64,000 nt of DNA, from the NCBI RefSeq assembly GCF_036588685.1, contig NC_086382.1, positions 73,009,999-73,073,998 on the forward strand, written 5' to 3'. Source of the DNA: Mytilus trossulus. Lineage: Eukaryota > Mollusca > Bivalvia > Mytilida > Mytilidae. The translations under genes and the position numbers were made by a program. This document shows positions 12,216 through 23,200 of this stretch, one piece after another (position 1 is the stretch's first letter; every line of letters starts with the position of its first letter). The notes beneath the pieces were generated by a model, which ran no database searches, had not been told where the DNA came from, and was given only the letters and a program-made list of their open reading frames with translations.

Positions 12216-13150
12216 AACTACTGGATCGATGTCTCTGCTGGTGGACATTTTGCCCCGAGGACATCCGCCCAGTATCAAAATTTTAATTGCAGTACATTAC
12301 GAAGATGAAACAGTATACTAGCTCGGACGTCGCCCAGTATAAAAAGGTCTGAAACAGACGTCACCATGGACACGGTGTCGTCTGATATTGCAGGTGTCCC
12401 CTCATCACCAGACATCACTTATATCTCAAACATGACTCTTACAGATCATCATACTAGTGACAATGGCAATATTTCACATATACCGCTTTTATTAATTATA
12501 TTTAATTTTGTACGATATTTAACGTTTGAAGTTGGATTCATAACAAACTGGACATATATATATTATAGTTAATTGCTATTAATAAGTATTGCAATATGCA
12601 TTGTGTTTAAATGTAATATCAGTTTTTAGTTCTAATATAATTTTAAATCAATCCTAATTCTATCTTACTTTTGAATTATAGTTTTTCATATGTGAAGTCA
12701 CGCTGTTTCTAAATTTCATAAATCAAATGTGGCGTAATGTTTGTGCCTTTTCGCCATCGTATGTGACGTCATTTTTATGATTTATAGCGTTTAGGCCTGG
12801 ACTGAGTCGGGTGTGTCTATTCTGTGTTGGTCTTCGCATTATGTATTCGGGTTTAGTTTTCTGTAATTAGTTAATACTTCAGTTTCATTATGTATATCTC
12901 TTTCATATTCATTTGATAAAATTTACTGTTTGCAATAGCATTAATTGTTCTAAATAATAAGGATGTTTTATCCCAAGCATAAAAACAACGCCGTATTTGG
13001 CACAACCTTTTTCAACTTTTGATCTTCAGTGCTGTACAACTTTGTACTTTTTATCACTTTCGATCTTTTAGATCTGGGCGTCACTGGTGAGTCTTGTGTG
13101 GACGAGGCGCGTTTTTGGCGTATTGAATTTTAAACCTGATGCTTTTTGTT
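12216..13150 (+). repeat. Composite repeat ending in a hammerhead-bearing (RZ) unit
   Basis: It begins CTACTGGATCGATGTCTCTG with a GGACATTTTGCCCC segment. Between about 12300 and 12950 it is interrupted by sequence I cannot place, including an open frame at 12366-12572 with no recognisable domain. It resumes at ATGTTTTATCCCAAGC and ends with the RZ unit (GCCGTATTTGGCACAAC, then a decayed hammerhead at 13078-13121, then AAACCTGATGC). Confidence 0.5.
13078..13121 (+). ncRNA. Decayed type I hammerhead ribozyme (RZ copy 3)
   Basis: Stem I halves GCGTCA and TGGCGT are intact. The core reads CTGGTGA instead of CTGATGA, and GAAA has become GAGG. The stem III and cleavage-site region is also altered. 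It is expected to be inactive. The 120 bp upstream match the other RZ copies. Confidence 0.6.
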
Positions 13151-13689
13151 ATTTATTTATCATGTGTTTCTTTGTCTAATATGTTCTCCTATTTATTTGT
13201 ATTGTAGTCCTGTAATATTATGTTGTCATTTCAATGTTATATTTAACTTTGCCATTAAAGTGCGAGGTTTGGCATGCCACAAAACCAGGTTCAACCCACC
13301 ATTTTTATTCCCCCTTTAAAAATGTCCTGTACCAAGTCAGGAAGATGGCCATTGTTATATTATTGTTCGTTTCTGTGTATGTTGCATTTTAACGTTGTGT
13401 CGTTTGTTTTCTCTTATTTTTGAGATATTAAGATAAGACGTGGCACGGTACTTGTCTATCCCAAATTTATGTATTTGGTTTTGATGTTATATTTGTTATT
13501 CTCGTGGGATTTTGTCTGATGCTTGGTCCGTTTCTGTGTGTGTTGCGTTTCGGTGTTGTGTCGTTGTTCTTTTCTTATATTTAATGCGTTTCCCTCGGTT
13601 TTAGTTTGTTACCCCGATTTTGTTTTTTGTCCATGGATTTTTGAACAGCGGTATACTAATGTTGCCTTTATTTATACAGCCATGTTCAG
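13151..13689 (+). repeat. Family G dispersed repeat
   Basis: Modules GGCATGCCACAAAACCAGGT, GTACCAAGTCAGGAAGATGG, TTTCCCTCGG and the end GAACAGCGGTATACTAATGT. Copies are at 45690-45975 (+) and 51255-51470 (-). No ORF. Confidence 0.65.
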
Positions 13690-16600
13690 TTCTCCTTAAA
13701 GACATTTTGGATTTTGATGACTCACAACAACACTGTAGCATTTCAAAGTGTGAGACCAAAAGCTGCAAAACTTTTAATAACAGATGCTGAATTCACTAGC
13801 ATATTGACCAAGAAGTCATATTTTACCAGAAGTTATGATGATCTTAATTGTAAATCGATAAATGTCGTCTACGGATTAGAGTGCAACCTTTGCTGATTGG
13901 TATACGTCGGTGAAACGAAATAAGGCAAAACAAACGTATGTGCGGTCAGAGATCAGACATTTACCTCAATGCAAACGAGATTCTTTACCAGCAATTTGAT
14001 CAGATCGATCATGCCATCGTTTTTTATGACAGTTCGCATTATCGAAAAAATATATACCATAGCTCTAACAATCCTAATCTTACAACGCCTCTCCGTAGAC
14101 AAAAAGAAGACTACTGGATTAGATAATTGGGAACTGTCTTACCTTATGGTTGCAATGAAGAAAATTGATGGTATAAGTATTCTATCTAGTCCTTCGTGTA
14201 ACTCGGTGAATGTGGTGAATATTTTCAACTCGGCTCCTCGACGTAGACGCACTCATGGTCATCGTCATTATACATCACCTTCTCTGCATGATGTCTCTAT
14301 TAATGACCTGCTGCCATTTATACAAAAGCCGTTAGGTATTCATCACATTCGCACGAAACTTTATTCATTACCCCTTACAAAACTTCATTCTCTGTTCAAT
14401 TTATGTTTGAAATCCACTGTTACAAACCCTCATTCAATTCAATACAAACTTGAAGCTATAATTTCGGATATTGCTAGTCACAGACAGTTATTCCGCATTG
14501 GAAAAGATGAAAAAGAGAAAAGATCTTTCCTTAATATTTCCTTTGCCAACAAAGGTCTCGATGGCGTCAACTTAGGCAATATCCTTCATCATAAATTAGT
14601 TCAATCGAAAATACCTCCTTATTTCAAAGACCAGTCTGTACCAATTATTTCTTATACCTATACCAAACCTATTGCAACTAAGTTTTTCAATTACAAACAC
14701 GTTTTGCAGGATCTCGATATTGACGACTTCAAGTCTAAAGCTCCTGATTGCACTTGTGCTAGTTCCCAATTCACATATAATCCTGTTGGCCACGTTATTA
14801 CCGGTGACCTCAACATTGTTAATAACACTTCTTTACACAAGTTGTTATCGAAAGGTCCGAAATATCGTGAGCCTATATCCATCAATTGGAAATACAACTT
14901 TAAAATTTTGATGGATTCAGTCGAGGATTATGCCAGGCAATGGGTTAAGTGCGAAAGGGAAGACATAGACACTCTTTCCGAATGGATTAAGGCAGCGAGG
15001 TCGTTGATACAATTCAGAATTAAAAAACTGAATGGGTCCATCAATGCCCATGCTACGTCAATCTTTAAAGACCCAAATATTGCTAAACACCTATCCGACC
15101 TCCATGACAAATATGTTGTTGTCCCCACAGACAAAGCTCCAAATAACATCGTTTTTGTGTGTAAAAGTCATTACATTAACTGCTTGATAAACGAATTGGG
15201 TATTGACAATTCACTTGGAAACTCAACATACACCCTCACGACACTAACCAAAGAGGAAATCCTAGATAAGCATAGGTCTGTTCTTTGTTCCTTTGGAATT
15301 TCAACCAAAGATGAAGAACTGGATCTTGCATCACTGTATTGGATACCTAAACTACATAAGTGTCATTACAAACAACGGTATATTGCTGGGTCTTCCAAGT
15401 GCTCCACGAAACTCTTTCTAAATTATTAACATCTATTTTATCAGCAATCAAAGACGGGCTTCAAAGTTATTGTGAAACTGCCTATTCTAGAGGTGGCGTG
15501 AATCAGATGTGGATACTTAAAAATTCCAAAGATCATTTACAGTACATACAATCTAACTCTCTTTCATCTTTTAACAGTATTAAAACATTTGACTTTTTAC
15601 TCTTTACACAAGTATTCCACATTCTAAACTAAAAGACAAATTGAAAGAGTTGGTATTGCTTTGCTTCATAAAAAAAAATGGCCGACGTAGATACAAGTAT
15701 CTTGTCTTAGGAAGGAATAAATCCTACTTTGTAAAAGATCACTCTGATTCCAACAAAAAATTCTCCGAAACTGATTATTAAGATGCTTGATTTTTTGATT
15801 GACAACATATTTGTTACGTTCGGAGGACGTGTTTTTCAACAGACTGTCGGCATTCCAATGGAAATAAACTGTGCCCCTTGCCGACTTATTTCTTTATTAT
15901 TATGAGGCTGACTTCATGCAGAAACTTCTGAGGAAGAAAGATAAGAAGTTAGCAATATCCTTTAACTCTACTTTTCGCTTTATGGATGATGTTCTTTCAC
16001 TAAATAATTAAAAATTTGGTGACTATGTGGAACGCATCTATCCCATTGAACTAGAGATAAAGGATACTACAGATATAGTTAAGTCGGCTTCATATCTTGA
16101 CTTACATCTAGAAATTGACAATGAGGGTCGGTTGAAAACAAAACTTTATGACAATAGAGATGATTTCAGCTTTCCAATTGTGAACTTTCCATTTCTAAGT
16201 AGCAACATTCCAGCATCACCTGTGTACGGGGTATATATCTCCCAATTGATACGATATCCCCGTGCTTGCATTTCCTATCATGATTTTCTTGATACAAATG
16301 TAGAGGGTTGCTGCTCACAAGGAAGCTATTAAACCAAGAGTTTCAAATGGTGAAGTTGAAATCATCCCTTCGTAAATTTTACGGACGCCATCACGACTTG
16401 GTTGACCGTTATGGAATAACCGTTTCACAAATGATATCGGATATGTTCCTTACGTCGTAACTACAATCCCCTTCCCTTTCATGAATGTGACCTACTTAAT
16501 TAGACTATTTACCGGTTTTGGTATCACATAAGCAACACGACGGGTGCCACATGTGGGGCAGGATCTGTTTACCCTTCCGGAGCACCTGAGTCATGTGTAC

Positions 16601-16705
16601 TATTGTTTGTCTGTTTGTCTTTTTCATTTTTAGCCATGGCGTTGTCAGTTTGTTTTAGATTTCTGAGTTTTACTGTTCCTTTGGTATCTTTCGTCCCTCT
16701 TTTAC
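13690..16705 (+). pseudogene. Naiad-type Penelope-like element (copy B), nearly full length, decayed
   Basis: Order is GIY-YIG endonuclease, then a CxC linker, then reverse transcriptase, the permuted order known for Naiad PLEs. The endonuclease start is at 13834-13920: NVVYGLECNLC, a TGA, then LVYVGET. The CxC motif (PDCTCASS) is at 14743-14766, followed by GHVITGDLNIVN. The best open stretch is about 14130-15395 and ends in LYWIPKLHK and RYIAGSSKCSTK. Frames shift near 13925, 14128 and 15395. Later pieces give NIFVTFGGRVFQQTVGIPM and, at 16027-16332, ASYLDLHLEIDNEGRLKTKL with VYGVYISQLIRY-like sequence. Stops are of mixed types (TGA 13894, TAA 13921), so this copy is dead. Its Cys codons at 13849, 13882, 14749 and 15160 serve as a reference for the UGA codons of the 34-37 kb element. 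The 3' tail is shared with copies A and D. Confidence 0.85.
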
Positions 16706-16989
16706 AGCATTTTAAAGGTTAGTGATTGGAAGTAACAAAATCTTTGTAGTGTGCTACCTTAATAGACTAAATAATAAATTCATAATTGTTTAGGTCATCT
16801 TCAGTCTTTCGGAATTTGTTTTAAGTTTTTCTATCTGTAGAAATAAAATTCTCAAAAATATGTTGATGAGGACTGATTTATTATCTAAAATAAGCTCGTC
16901 GTCAGAAGGCTGCTGTAAGGGCTGTGATGGCTAACGATGTATAGCTTGCAGTCAAATACTTCACACAAAGACTTTCCATAGGTACTCGA

Positions 16990-17400
16990 ATAAAAACAAA
17001 AAAGTAAAATTACAAAAATACTGAACTCCGAGGAAAATTCAAAACAGAAAGTCCCTAATCAAATGGCAAAATCAAGTAACAAAACACATTAAACGAATGG
17101 ACAACTGTCATATTCCTGACTTGGAACAGGCATTTTTAAATGTAGAAAATGGTGGATTGAACCTTGTTTTATAGTTCTAAACCTCTCACTTGTATGACAG
17201 TCGCATAAAAATTCGTTATATTTTCAACGATGCGTGTGGATTGAACCTTGTTTTATAGTTCTAAACCTCTCACTTGTATGACAGTCGCATAAAAATTCGT
17301 TATATTTTCAACGATGCGTGAACAAAACCGACATAATAGGTAAAATAGTCAAAATATGGGTACAGCAGTCATCACTGTGTTACAATCTTAAAACAAAAAA
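16990..17400 (+). repeat. Family T dispersed repeat with internal tandem duplication
   Basis: CTCCGAGGAAAATTCAAAAC, AAAGTCCCTAATCAAATGG, TCATATTCCTGACTTGG and CCTCTCACTTGTATGACAG are the family modules. Other copies: 18990-19230 (-), 33525-33735 (+), 40625-40800 (-), 43325-43600 (+), 48755-48950 (+), 59220-59355 (-). Confidence 0.75.
17153..17320 (+). repeat. Perfect 84-bp tandem duplication
   Basis: 17153-17236 and 17237-17320 are identical, each beginning TGGATTGAACCTTG and ending ACGATGCGTG. The other family T copies show one unit, so this is a recent local duplication. Confidence 0.9.
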
Positions 17401-17575
17401 GCATTTACAATAATGCACAAAAAGCATGCATCAAATAAAAAAAAACACACACATGCATTGCTTCGCGTGCATGACGTCAAAAAATGAAAACGTCAACTAA
17501 GAGGAAATTTTGTCGTCAATATGTATTCGAAAATACTGAATTTTACATGGGGAATGGTGGTATGCAGGGTTAAAA

Positions 17576-18010
17576 ATGAAAAGTTATGTTAGAATTAATA
17601 TCAGAAACAGACCAAAATTTAAAAGTATCCAGAAGTTCTTTAGAACTTCAAAGTACACCATATTTTGCAAGACTACACGAACTGCATATCTGCTTCAGTA
17701 TACATGTGTCAAACAGTATGTTGGAAAGTCAAATCGACGATTTATTAAGCAAATGACCATCGTCGTAAAGATCTTCTGGTCAGTCTAAAGCAGAAATGAC
17801 CGAATGACTTTCATCATCATGAATTCCATTATACTACGTGGGAAGAGAGAATCAATCGGAAAAATAATCATGGAATACCTATCGTTTGATCATACTTTAT
17901 TAATAAGAAGTTAACGATTATTGAATTCTATAACACTTGTAATTAATAATGAAAATTTGAATACCGAACGAAGAAGAACCCTGACTTCTCTACAAACGAT
18001 GTACGGCATT
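17576..18010 (+). pseudogene. Solo GIY-YIG endonuclease remnant of a different PLE
   Basis: 17576-17788 encodes a stretch with TAYLLQYTCVKQYVGKSNRR, which is the GIY-YIG signature (YLLQCxxCxxQYVGxT) of Penelope-like endonucleases. It continues across frame changes with a HRRDLLVSLK-like segment and near 17965 with ERRRTLTSLQT-like sequence, where intact copies have the end of the domain. No reverse transcriptase is attached on either side. Stops and frameshifts make it inactive. Confidence 0.6.
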
Positions 18011-18590
18011 TAATTAGTATGATAGCAATGGCTCTGATTGATAATACTATCAGGTAATAAGATAAAAACAAAAAAGTGCTTGATGTCGTATCAACTGAAT
18101 TATTTGATAACCATATATACGCAACTTTTCCATTTATAATTTATATAAAGTTGCATAGATAATAAAAGTATAGCAATAAAAAATGGCGAAATGATAGTTA
18201 AGCTAGTGTGACACGAAGTTATCATCCAAAGGAAAAGGAATGAGCAAGTCTTTGCAAGGCCCTTAACAAAAACCATTTTTATAGAAAATTAAAAAAAAAA
18301 CTAAAGATAAGGAATACGTTACATTTTGAATTTATCATAAACAATATATATTCGATAGGTCTTATACTTTTTCACATAAATTTCACATGTTGCAACTTAA
18401 CGTAGGGAATATATCTTATATGTTGAATTATTGAATAGAACATGTTGGTCATCATAAGCAGGAATAACAAAAAATACATGATATTAACTGTTTACATTAG
18501 AAAATGAAATTATCATTTAAATAGGAGAATTTAAACATAAGTTCATAAAAAGTACGAACTATATCGAAAAGTAGAAAATAAATAGATCGA
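18011..18590. other. AT-rich interval, nothing recognised
   Basis: No gene or clear repeat is seen. Confidence 0.4.
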
Positions 18591-18592
18591 CA

Positions 18593-18768
18593 GGGTTGCG
18601 TTCAATATTGTAACGGCTACGTAGTGTTATGTTGATTTTTGTCGACCCAATGAGTAGCTGGCCTAGTTGCTATCAATATCTATGTAGCAGCTATGCTAGA
18701 TACACGTTCAATAGTCTTAAATCTACGACCCAGCCGTATGTAGGCGCTACGATATTGATCGCAACCCC
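18593..18768. mobile_element. MITE with GGGTTGCG ends
   Basis: The left end GGGTTGCGTTCAATATTGTA and the right end (reverse complement GGGGTTGCGATCAATATCGT) are imperfect inverted repeats, followed inside by GGCTAC / GCGCTAC. Length 176 bp. The ends recall PIF/Harbinger MITEs, but no TWA target duplication is evident. Confidence 0.6.
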
Positions 18769-18989
18769 GCTTATTAAAAGAATATCGACGGCTCCATAAA
18801 AGAGCTATTGATAGATAGGCCGACGGATGGATTGACTGTTCTGTCTGAAATATGAATCACGTTATCTCAAATGTTCATCACGTTATTAAATTGAAAGATT
18901 GATTTCAGATGCTTTATGAACTCGATTATCAAATAGAACACAATGTTGACTGCTGTACCCGTAATTTGGACATTTAAACACGTCTGTTC

Positions 18990-19230
18990 TCACATCGTCA
19001 TCAATATAATGGAATTTTGAAGCAACTGTTTTACAGGTGAGAGGTCTATCTAGCTCTAAAACCTTGTTTAATAGACCAATTCCTACATACGAAATGACTG
19101 TACCAAGTTAGGAATATGACAGTTGTTATCCATTCGTTTGATGTGTTTGAGCATTTGAGCATTAGGGACTTTCCATTTTGAATTTACCTCGGAGTTTGGT
19201 ATTTTCGTTATTTTTCATTTTTCATTTTCC
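18990..19230 (-). repeat. Family T dispersed repeat
   Basis: Reverse-strand modules: AGGAATATGACAGTTGTTAT, CGTTTGATGTGTTTGAGC, GGGACTTTCCATTTTGAAT, CTCGGAGTTTGGTATTTTCG. Confidence 0.7.
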
Positions 19231-19265
19231 AAAAAAATGTTTTCAAAGATTTAGATTTAGTATGT

Positions 19266-19605
19266 ATATGTTTCATGGAATTTGTAAAACCAGGGATTTT
19301 GTAAAATCACCGGACTTTTTAGTGATTTTGTAAACTCACTAACAGTTTCAGTGGTTTTGTAAAATCCCTGAAATTGTTAGGGATTTTACAAAGTCACTGA
19401 AAATAGGGCTATATACATAAGATTTTGTTAAATCCATGATTACAATAAAGTATAACTTTCTTTTAGAAATTTGTTTTTCTTAATATAAACATATAAGGGA
19501 TTTTGTAAAATCACTAGTCAAAATCAGGGATTTTCTAAATTCCCTGAAATTTTAGTGATTTTACAAAATCCCTGATTTCACAAATTTCCTGTAACATAAA
19601 CATAT
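19266..19605. repeat. Foldback repeat of GGGATTTTGTAAAATCAC motifs
   Basis: The outer arms (about 19266-19310 and 19560-19605) are inverted copies containing GGGATTTTGTAAAATCAC. The inside holds further copies of the same motif in both orientations. It ends about 290 bp before the TATA box of the fibrinogen-related gene. Confidence 0.65.
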
Positions 19606-19891
19606 TAATTTATACAAAACTTAACTTCGGCGTAAAATTGAAAAAAATAAATTATAAAATCGATAAAAGACAGAACATATTTCCAATGCTTTAAAACTGT
19701 TTTTCTTTCCCTTCAGTATACTTATGATAACTGTTAGGTAATATAACAGCTACTAAAACATATCTCAATATTTTACACAATTATCCATGTTTTTCTTAAA
19801 TAAAAAATCGTTTTGGCATTCTGAATCAGATTGTTTTTGGATGCATTTCATTTTGATAAATAATTCAAATGTGCACTATCCTTAAAATAAG

Positions 19892-19897
19892 TATAAA
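19892..19897 (+). promoter_or_regulatory. Candidate TATA box
   Basis: TATAAA within AAGTATAAAGC, 48 bp before the ATG at 19945. Transcription would begin near 19922, leaving a leader of about 20 nt. Position is plausible but unproven. Confidence 0.4.
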
Positions 19898-19944
19898 GCT
19901 GTTGCACAGTTGATATGCTATGACAGTGTCTTGTTGAGAGTACC

Positions 19945-20277
19945 ATGTCTATGTTTGGTATCTTTCTCGTTTTACCTGTTATAGATGGGTTTTCCATGAA
20001 AGAATATTGTCACAAAAATGACTTCAGTTGTAAGCAACCATTTTTTAAACAACAAGGGAAACTTGAGTTTGGACGATGCAGTTCAATAAATGTCCTTCGC
20101 AGAATGTTGAGACTTGGTATGATTGATTGTGTTAGAGAATGTTTGGTCACTTCACAATGTAAAGGCATTAACTATCGTCCAGACTGGCAAATGTGCGACG
20201 TTGTTGGCGAAATAAAACAGGGAGATCTGGAAGTAGAAGATGGATGTGTGTATAGCAATATAGCAACCTGGCCAGAG
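19945..20277 (+). CDS. FReD gene exon 1: signal peptide and PAN/apple domain
   Basis: Hydrophobic start MSMFGIFLVLPVIDGFS, then a PAN-like fold with CVRECLVTSQCKGINY and GCVYSNIATW. The donor is GAG|GTAACT at 20278, phase 0. The frame runs on to 20355 only by read-through of the intron. Confidence 0.85.
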
Positions 20278-23200
20278 GTAACTAAATTTGTTAAGTTGAT
20301 CTTATTTCTTTTACTCGTAAGATTTCGCAAAAACTTTAAACACAATGTTAATTAATATTTTGCAAGGTACAAACATACATTTGTCCGTTACATTTATAAT
20401 AATTTTTCATTGCAATACATTTCTTCTTATCATTCATTATTTATTTTATCAGTTGAAGAATGAATGATGGATGAATATGTTTCAATCTATGCGTATTTTT
20501 GAGAAATCCTAGTTTAATTTTACATTTGAGTCCCATTATCTGAAGGAGGAACATTTTTTACATCTTGCACGGGAATTCATAACTATAATTTTACTTCAAA
20601 ACATAGATCACTTTTGCCGTATTTGACACCACTTTTTTTTAAAATTTTAGGTCCTCAATGCGCATCAACTTGTTTGGATTTCTAACTATTTTAATCTGAG
20701 TGTCACTGATGAGTCTTATGTAGACGAAACGCGAGTCTGGCGTATCAAATTATAAACCTGGTACCTTTGATAACGTTATAGATATTTCATTAAATGCATA
20801 TACAGTATTCCATGATTGCAAATAAATACATAATAAACAGTATTTCGATCTCAGAATTGCTTTCCGTCAACTATTTTTTTCTTTCTTTTTTTAATTATAG
20901 AGTTTAGCAGGAGTATGTCGAGCTTACGATTGTGATATAGGAGAAAAGTGTTTATTTGACGATAATAAAGTCCGATGTGAACAAGTTTGTAAGTAATCAA
21001 TATATTTACTTTCTTAGTAGAAGAGGCGGTGATAAGGTCTTTCCATTTTTCTGTGGACAGACCTATAGTATTTGTTCTTATTATTTTTAATTTATCTTAC
21101 AGTAAATATTGATTTCCCAAGATGCCGATTAGATTTTTTTTACCTTTTTGGACACATTTATTTTCAAAATTACTTGATACATTCTCATATCTCCATAAGG
21201 GAATAAATGTCCGCCTTTGCATTTGCATTGACATAAGAGTTGTATAAAACAAACCTAGAGGTGGTCTCAGGTATTTGTGAAAGCTAAACAGACAATGCTC
21301 CTCATGTGGGCCCGTCGTGTTGCTCATATAAGTAAAAACCCAATGTTTAGTCTAATTAGGAAGGCCACATATGGGGAAAGAGGGCCGGGAACACAATTGT
21401 CATGAAAAGGGGCACAGCTGATTCTCATGGGAATACAAATTGTTTGTTGAAAAAACTTGTCATTTGTTATGACACAAAGCAAGACCAACTCTTTCAAATT
21501 TTCTATAAGTTGAGAATTGGGAATACTTGTGTAAAAATTAGATTAGTCAAATGTTCTGATACTTTTGCAAGATTAAAGAGTCTTAGATTGTCTGTACTTT
21601 AAAAACAAAACATTTTGAAGTTGTGTTGCCAAGTGATGGATTTGAGCTTTGGATACAACAATACCGGAATATGACAGTTATATCAATTCGATTGCTGTTT
21701 TTGAGCTTTTGTTTTTGCCATTTCATTAGGACACTTCTGTTTTCAATATTTTTTAGAGTGTCGTTTTTGTTGTTGTTATTTTACTTTTTTCACAGAGAAG
21801 TGTTACTGACAATATTAAAGTGAACAGTAATACTGTGGCAATGCAAGTCGAATTATATATGATTGGTGAACTAGCAAAGAAGCAATTAGGAGGTTTGGAC
21901 TTAAAGTCGTCACTATTGAGATCCTGCAAAACTTGTTTGTAATTAGTTTTGTATAGGTTTAAGAAATTATAGGTACAGACTTATCTTTAGAATAGGGAAG
22001 TATTTTCGAGTGATCTCATTTATGATGAAGGGTATTTGCCAACTGGATGGCATTTAAACCTTCGTTGGCAAAAGAAAGTTTGAACATAGATTTTTAGCTC
22101 ACACATTATGTTGTTGGGTTCAAAATATTTGCGTTCGCCCAGCCTTCCAATAAGCGTAGGACAGTGGTGCAACAGCACGATGTTGACATAAGAACAAACT
22201 AAAAATCAGTTGCAAAAGATCTATATATGTCGAAACAAAAGTTTTAAAAAACCTCCAAAAAGACTTAATTAAAAAGTAAAATAACAAAAAAAACGAAATC
22301 CGAGAAAAATTCAAATCGGAAACTCGTTATCAATTCAAATTTTCATTCTTTGTTGTTTTTTCTTTTATCGTTTTGTGTACCAATGAGACTATTTCAATTG
22401 CTTTACATTTTTGTCAGGCTGAGGCTTTTTAATTAACTGTACTATATGTGTTTTGGTCTTATTGTTGAAGCCGTAAGGTAACCAAAAGTTGTTCATGTCT
22501 ACGTCATTGTGTCTCTGTTGAATAGTTGTGAAAATAAATATCAAGTATATCTACCTTGAAGGACTTGAAAGGTAAATATTACCATGTGTTCTTTAGATTT
22601 GTTTTTATATCTAGGCAAAGTCATAATTAGCCGTTAAAGTCATGAACAGCGAATTAAGCAAATGTTTTCATACATATTCTAAATAAAAAAAAGTATACTT
22701 TCGCATAACAGATTGTGAAAATAATCCGAAAGCAGATAATGCTATTTCTGACGAGAAGTTTGGAAATCATAAAAACCTCGGAGCTGGATTGAAGTTTCAG
22801 TGTAAGGATGGCTATAAACTCCAAGGACATCCTTATTCATTTTGCCTACATTCAGGAAGATGGGACACTCAGTTTCGATGCATTCTGAATAGTACAGGTA
22901 AATTATATTTAAAAGCAATATACTAGGTGAAATTTTTCTACATTCATAAGTGAATAGAAAAAATAGAGTGAAAACGAAAGAAAATGTGCATACATTCATT
23001 CACGACAAATAATTTACACAATTTGCAAACATTCTACCATATGTATTTGACTTTGGTTTGAATTTCCCTTCCATAGACTCAATGTAAAACAAAATATGGT
23101 AAAATTATATAAAAAATACATGTTACCCTTTTTAGCTCACCTGGCCCAAAGGGCCAAGTGAGCTTTTCTCATCACTTGGCGTCCGGCGACCGGCGTCCGG

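Noticed and set aside
12366-12572. 68-codon frame starting MDTVSSDIAGV as a small gene
   Set aside because: It lies in a composite repeat with no domain, signal or splice context to support it.
13894-13896. TGA in copy B as another selenocysteine codon
   Set aside because: It sits at the Gly that follows the Cys pair, and the copy also has TAA and frameshifts, so it is ordinary decay.
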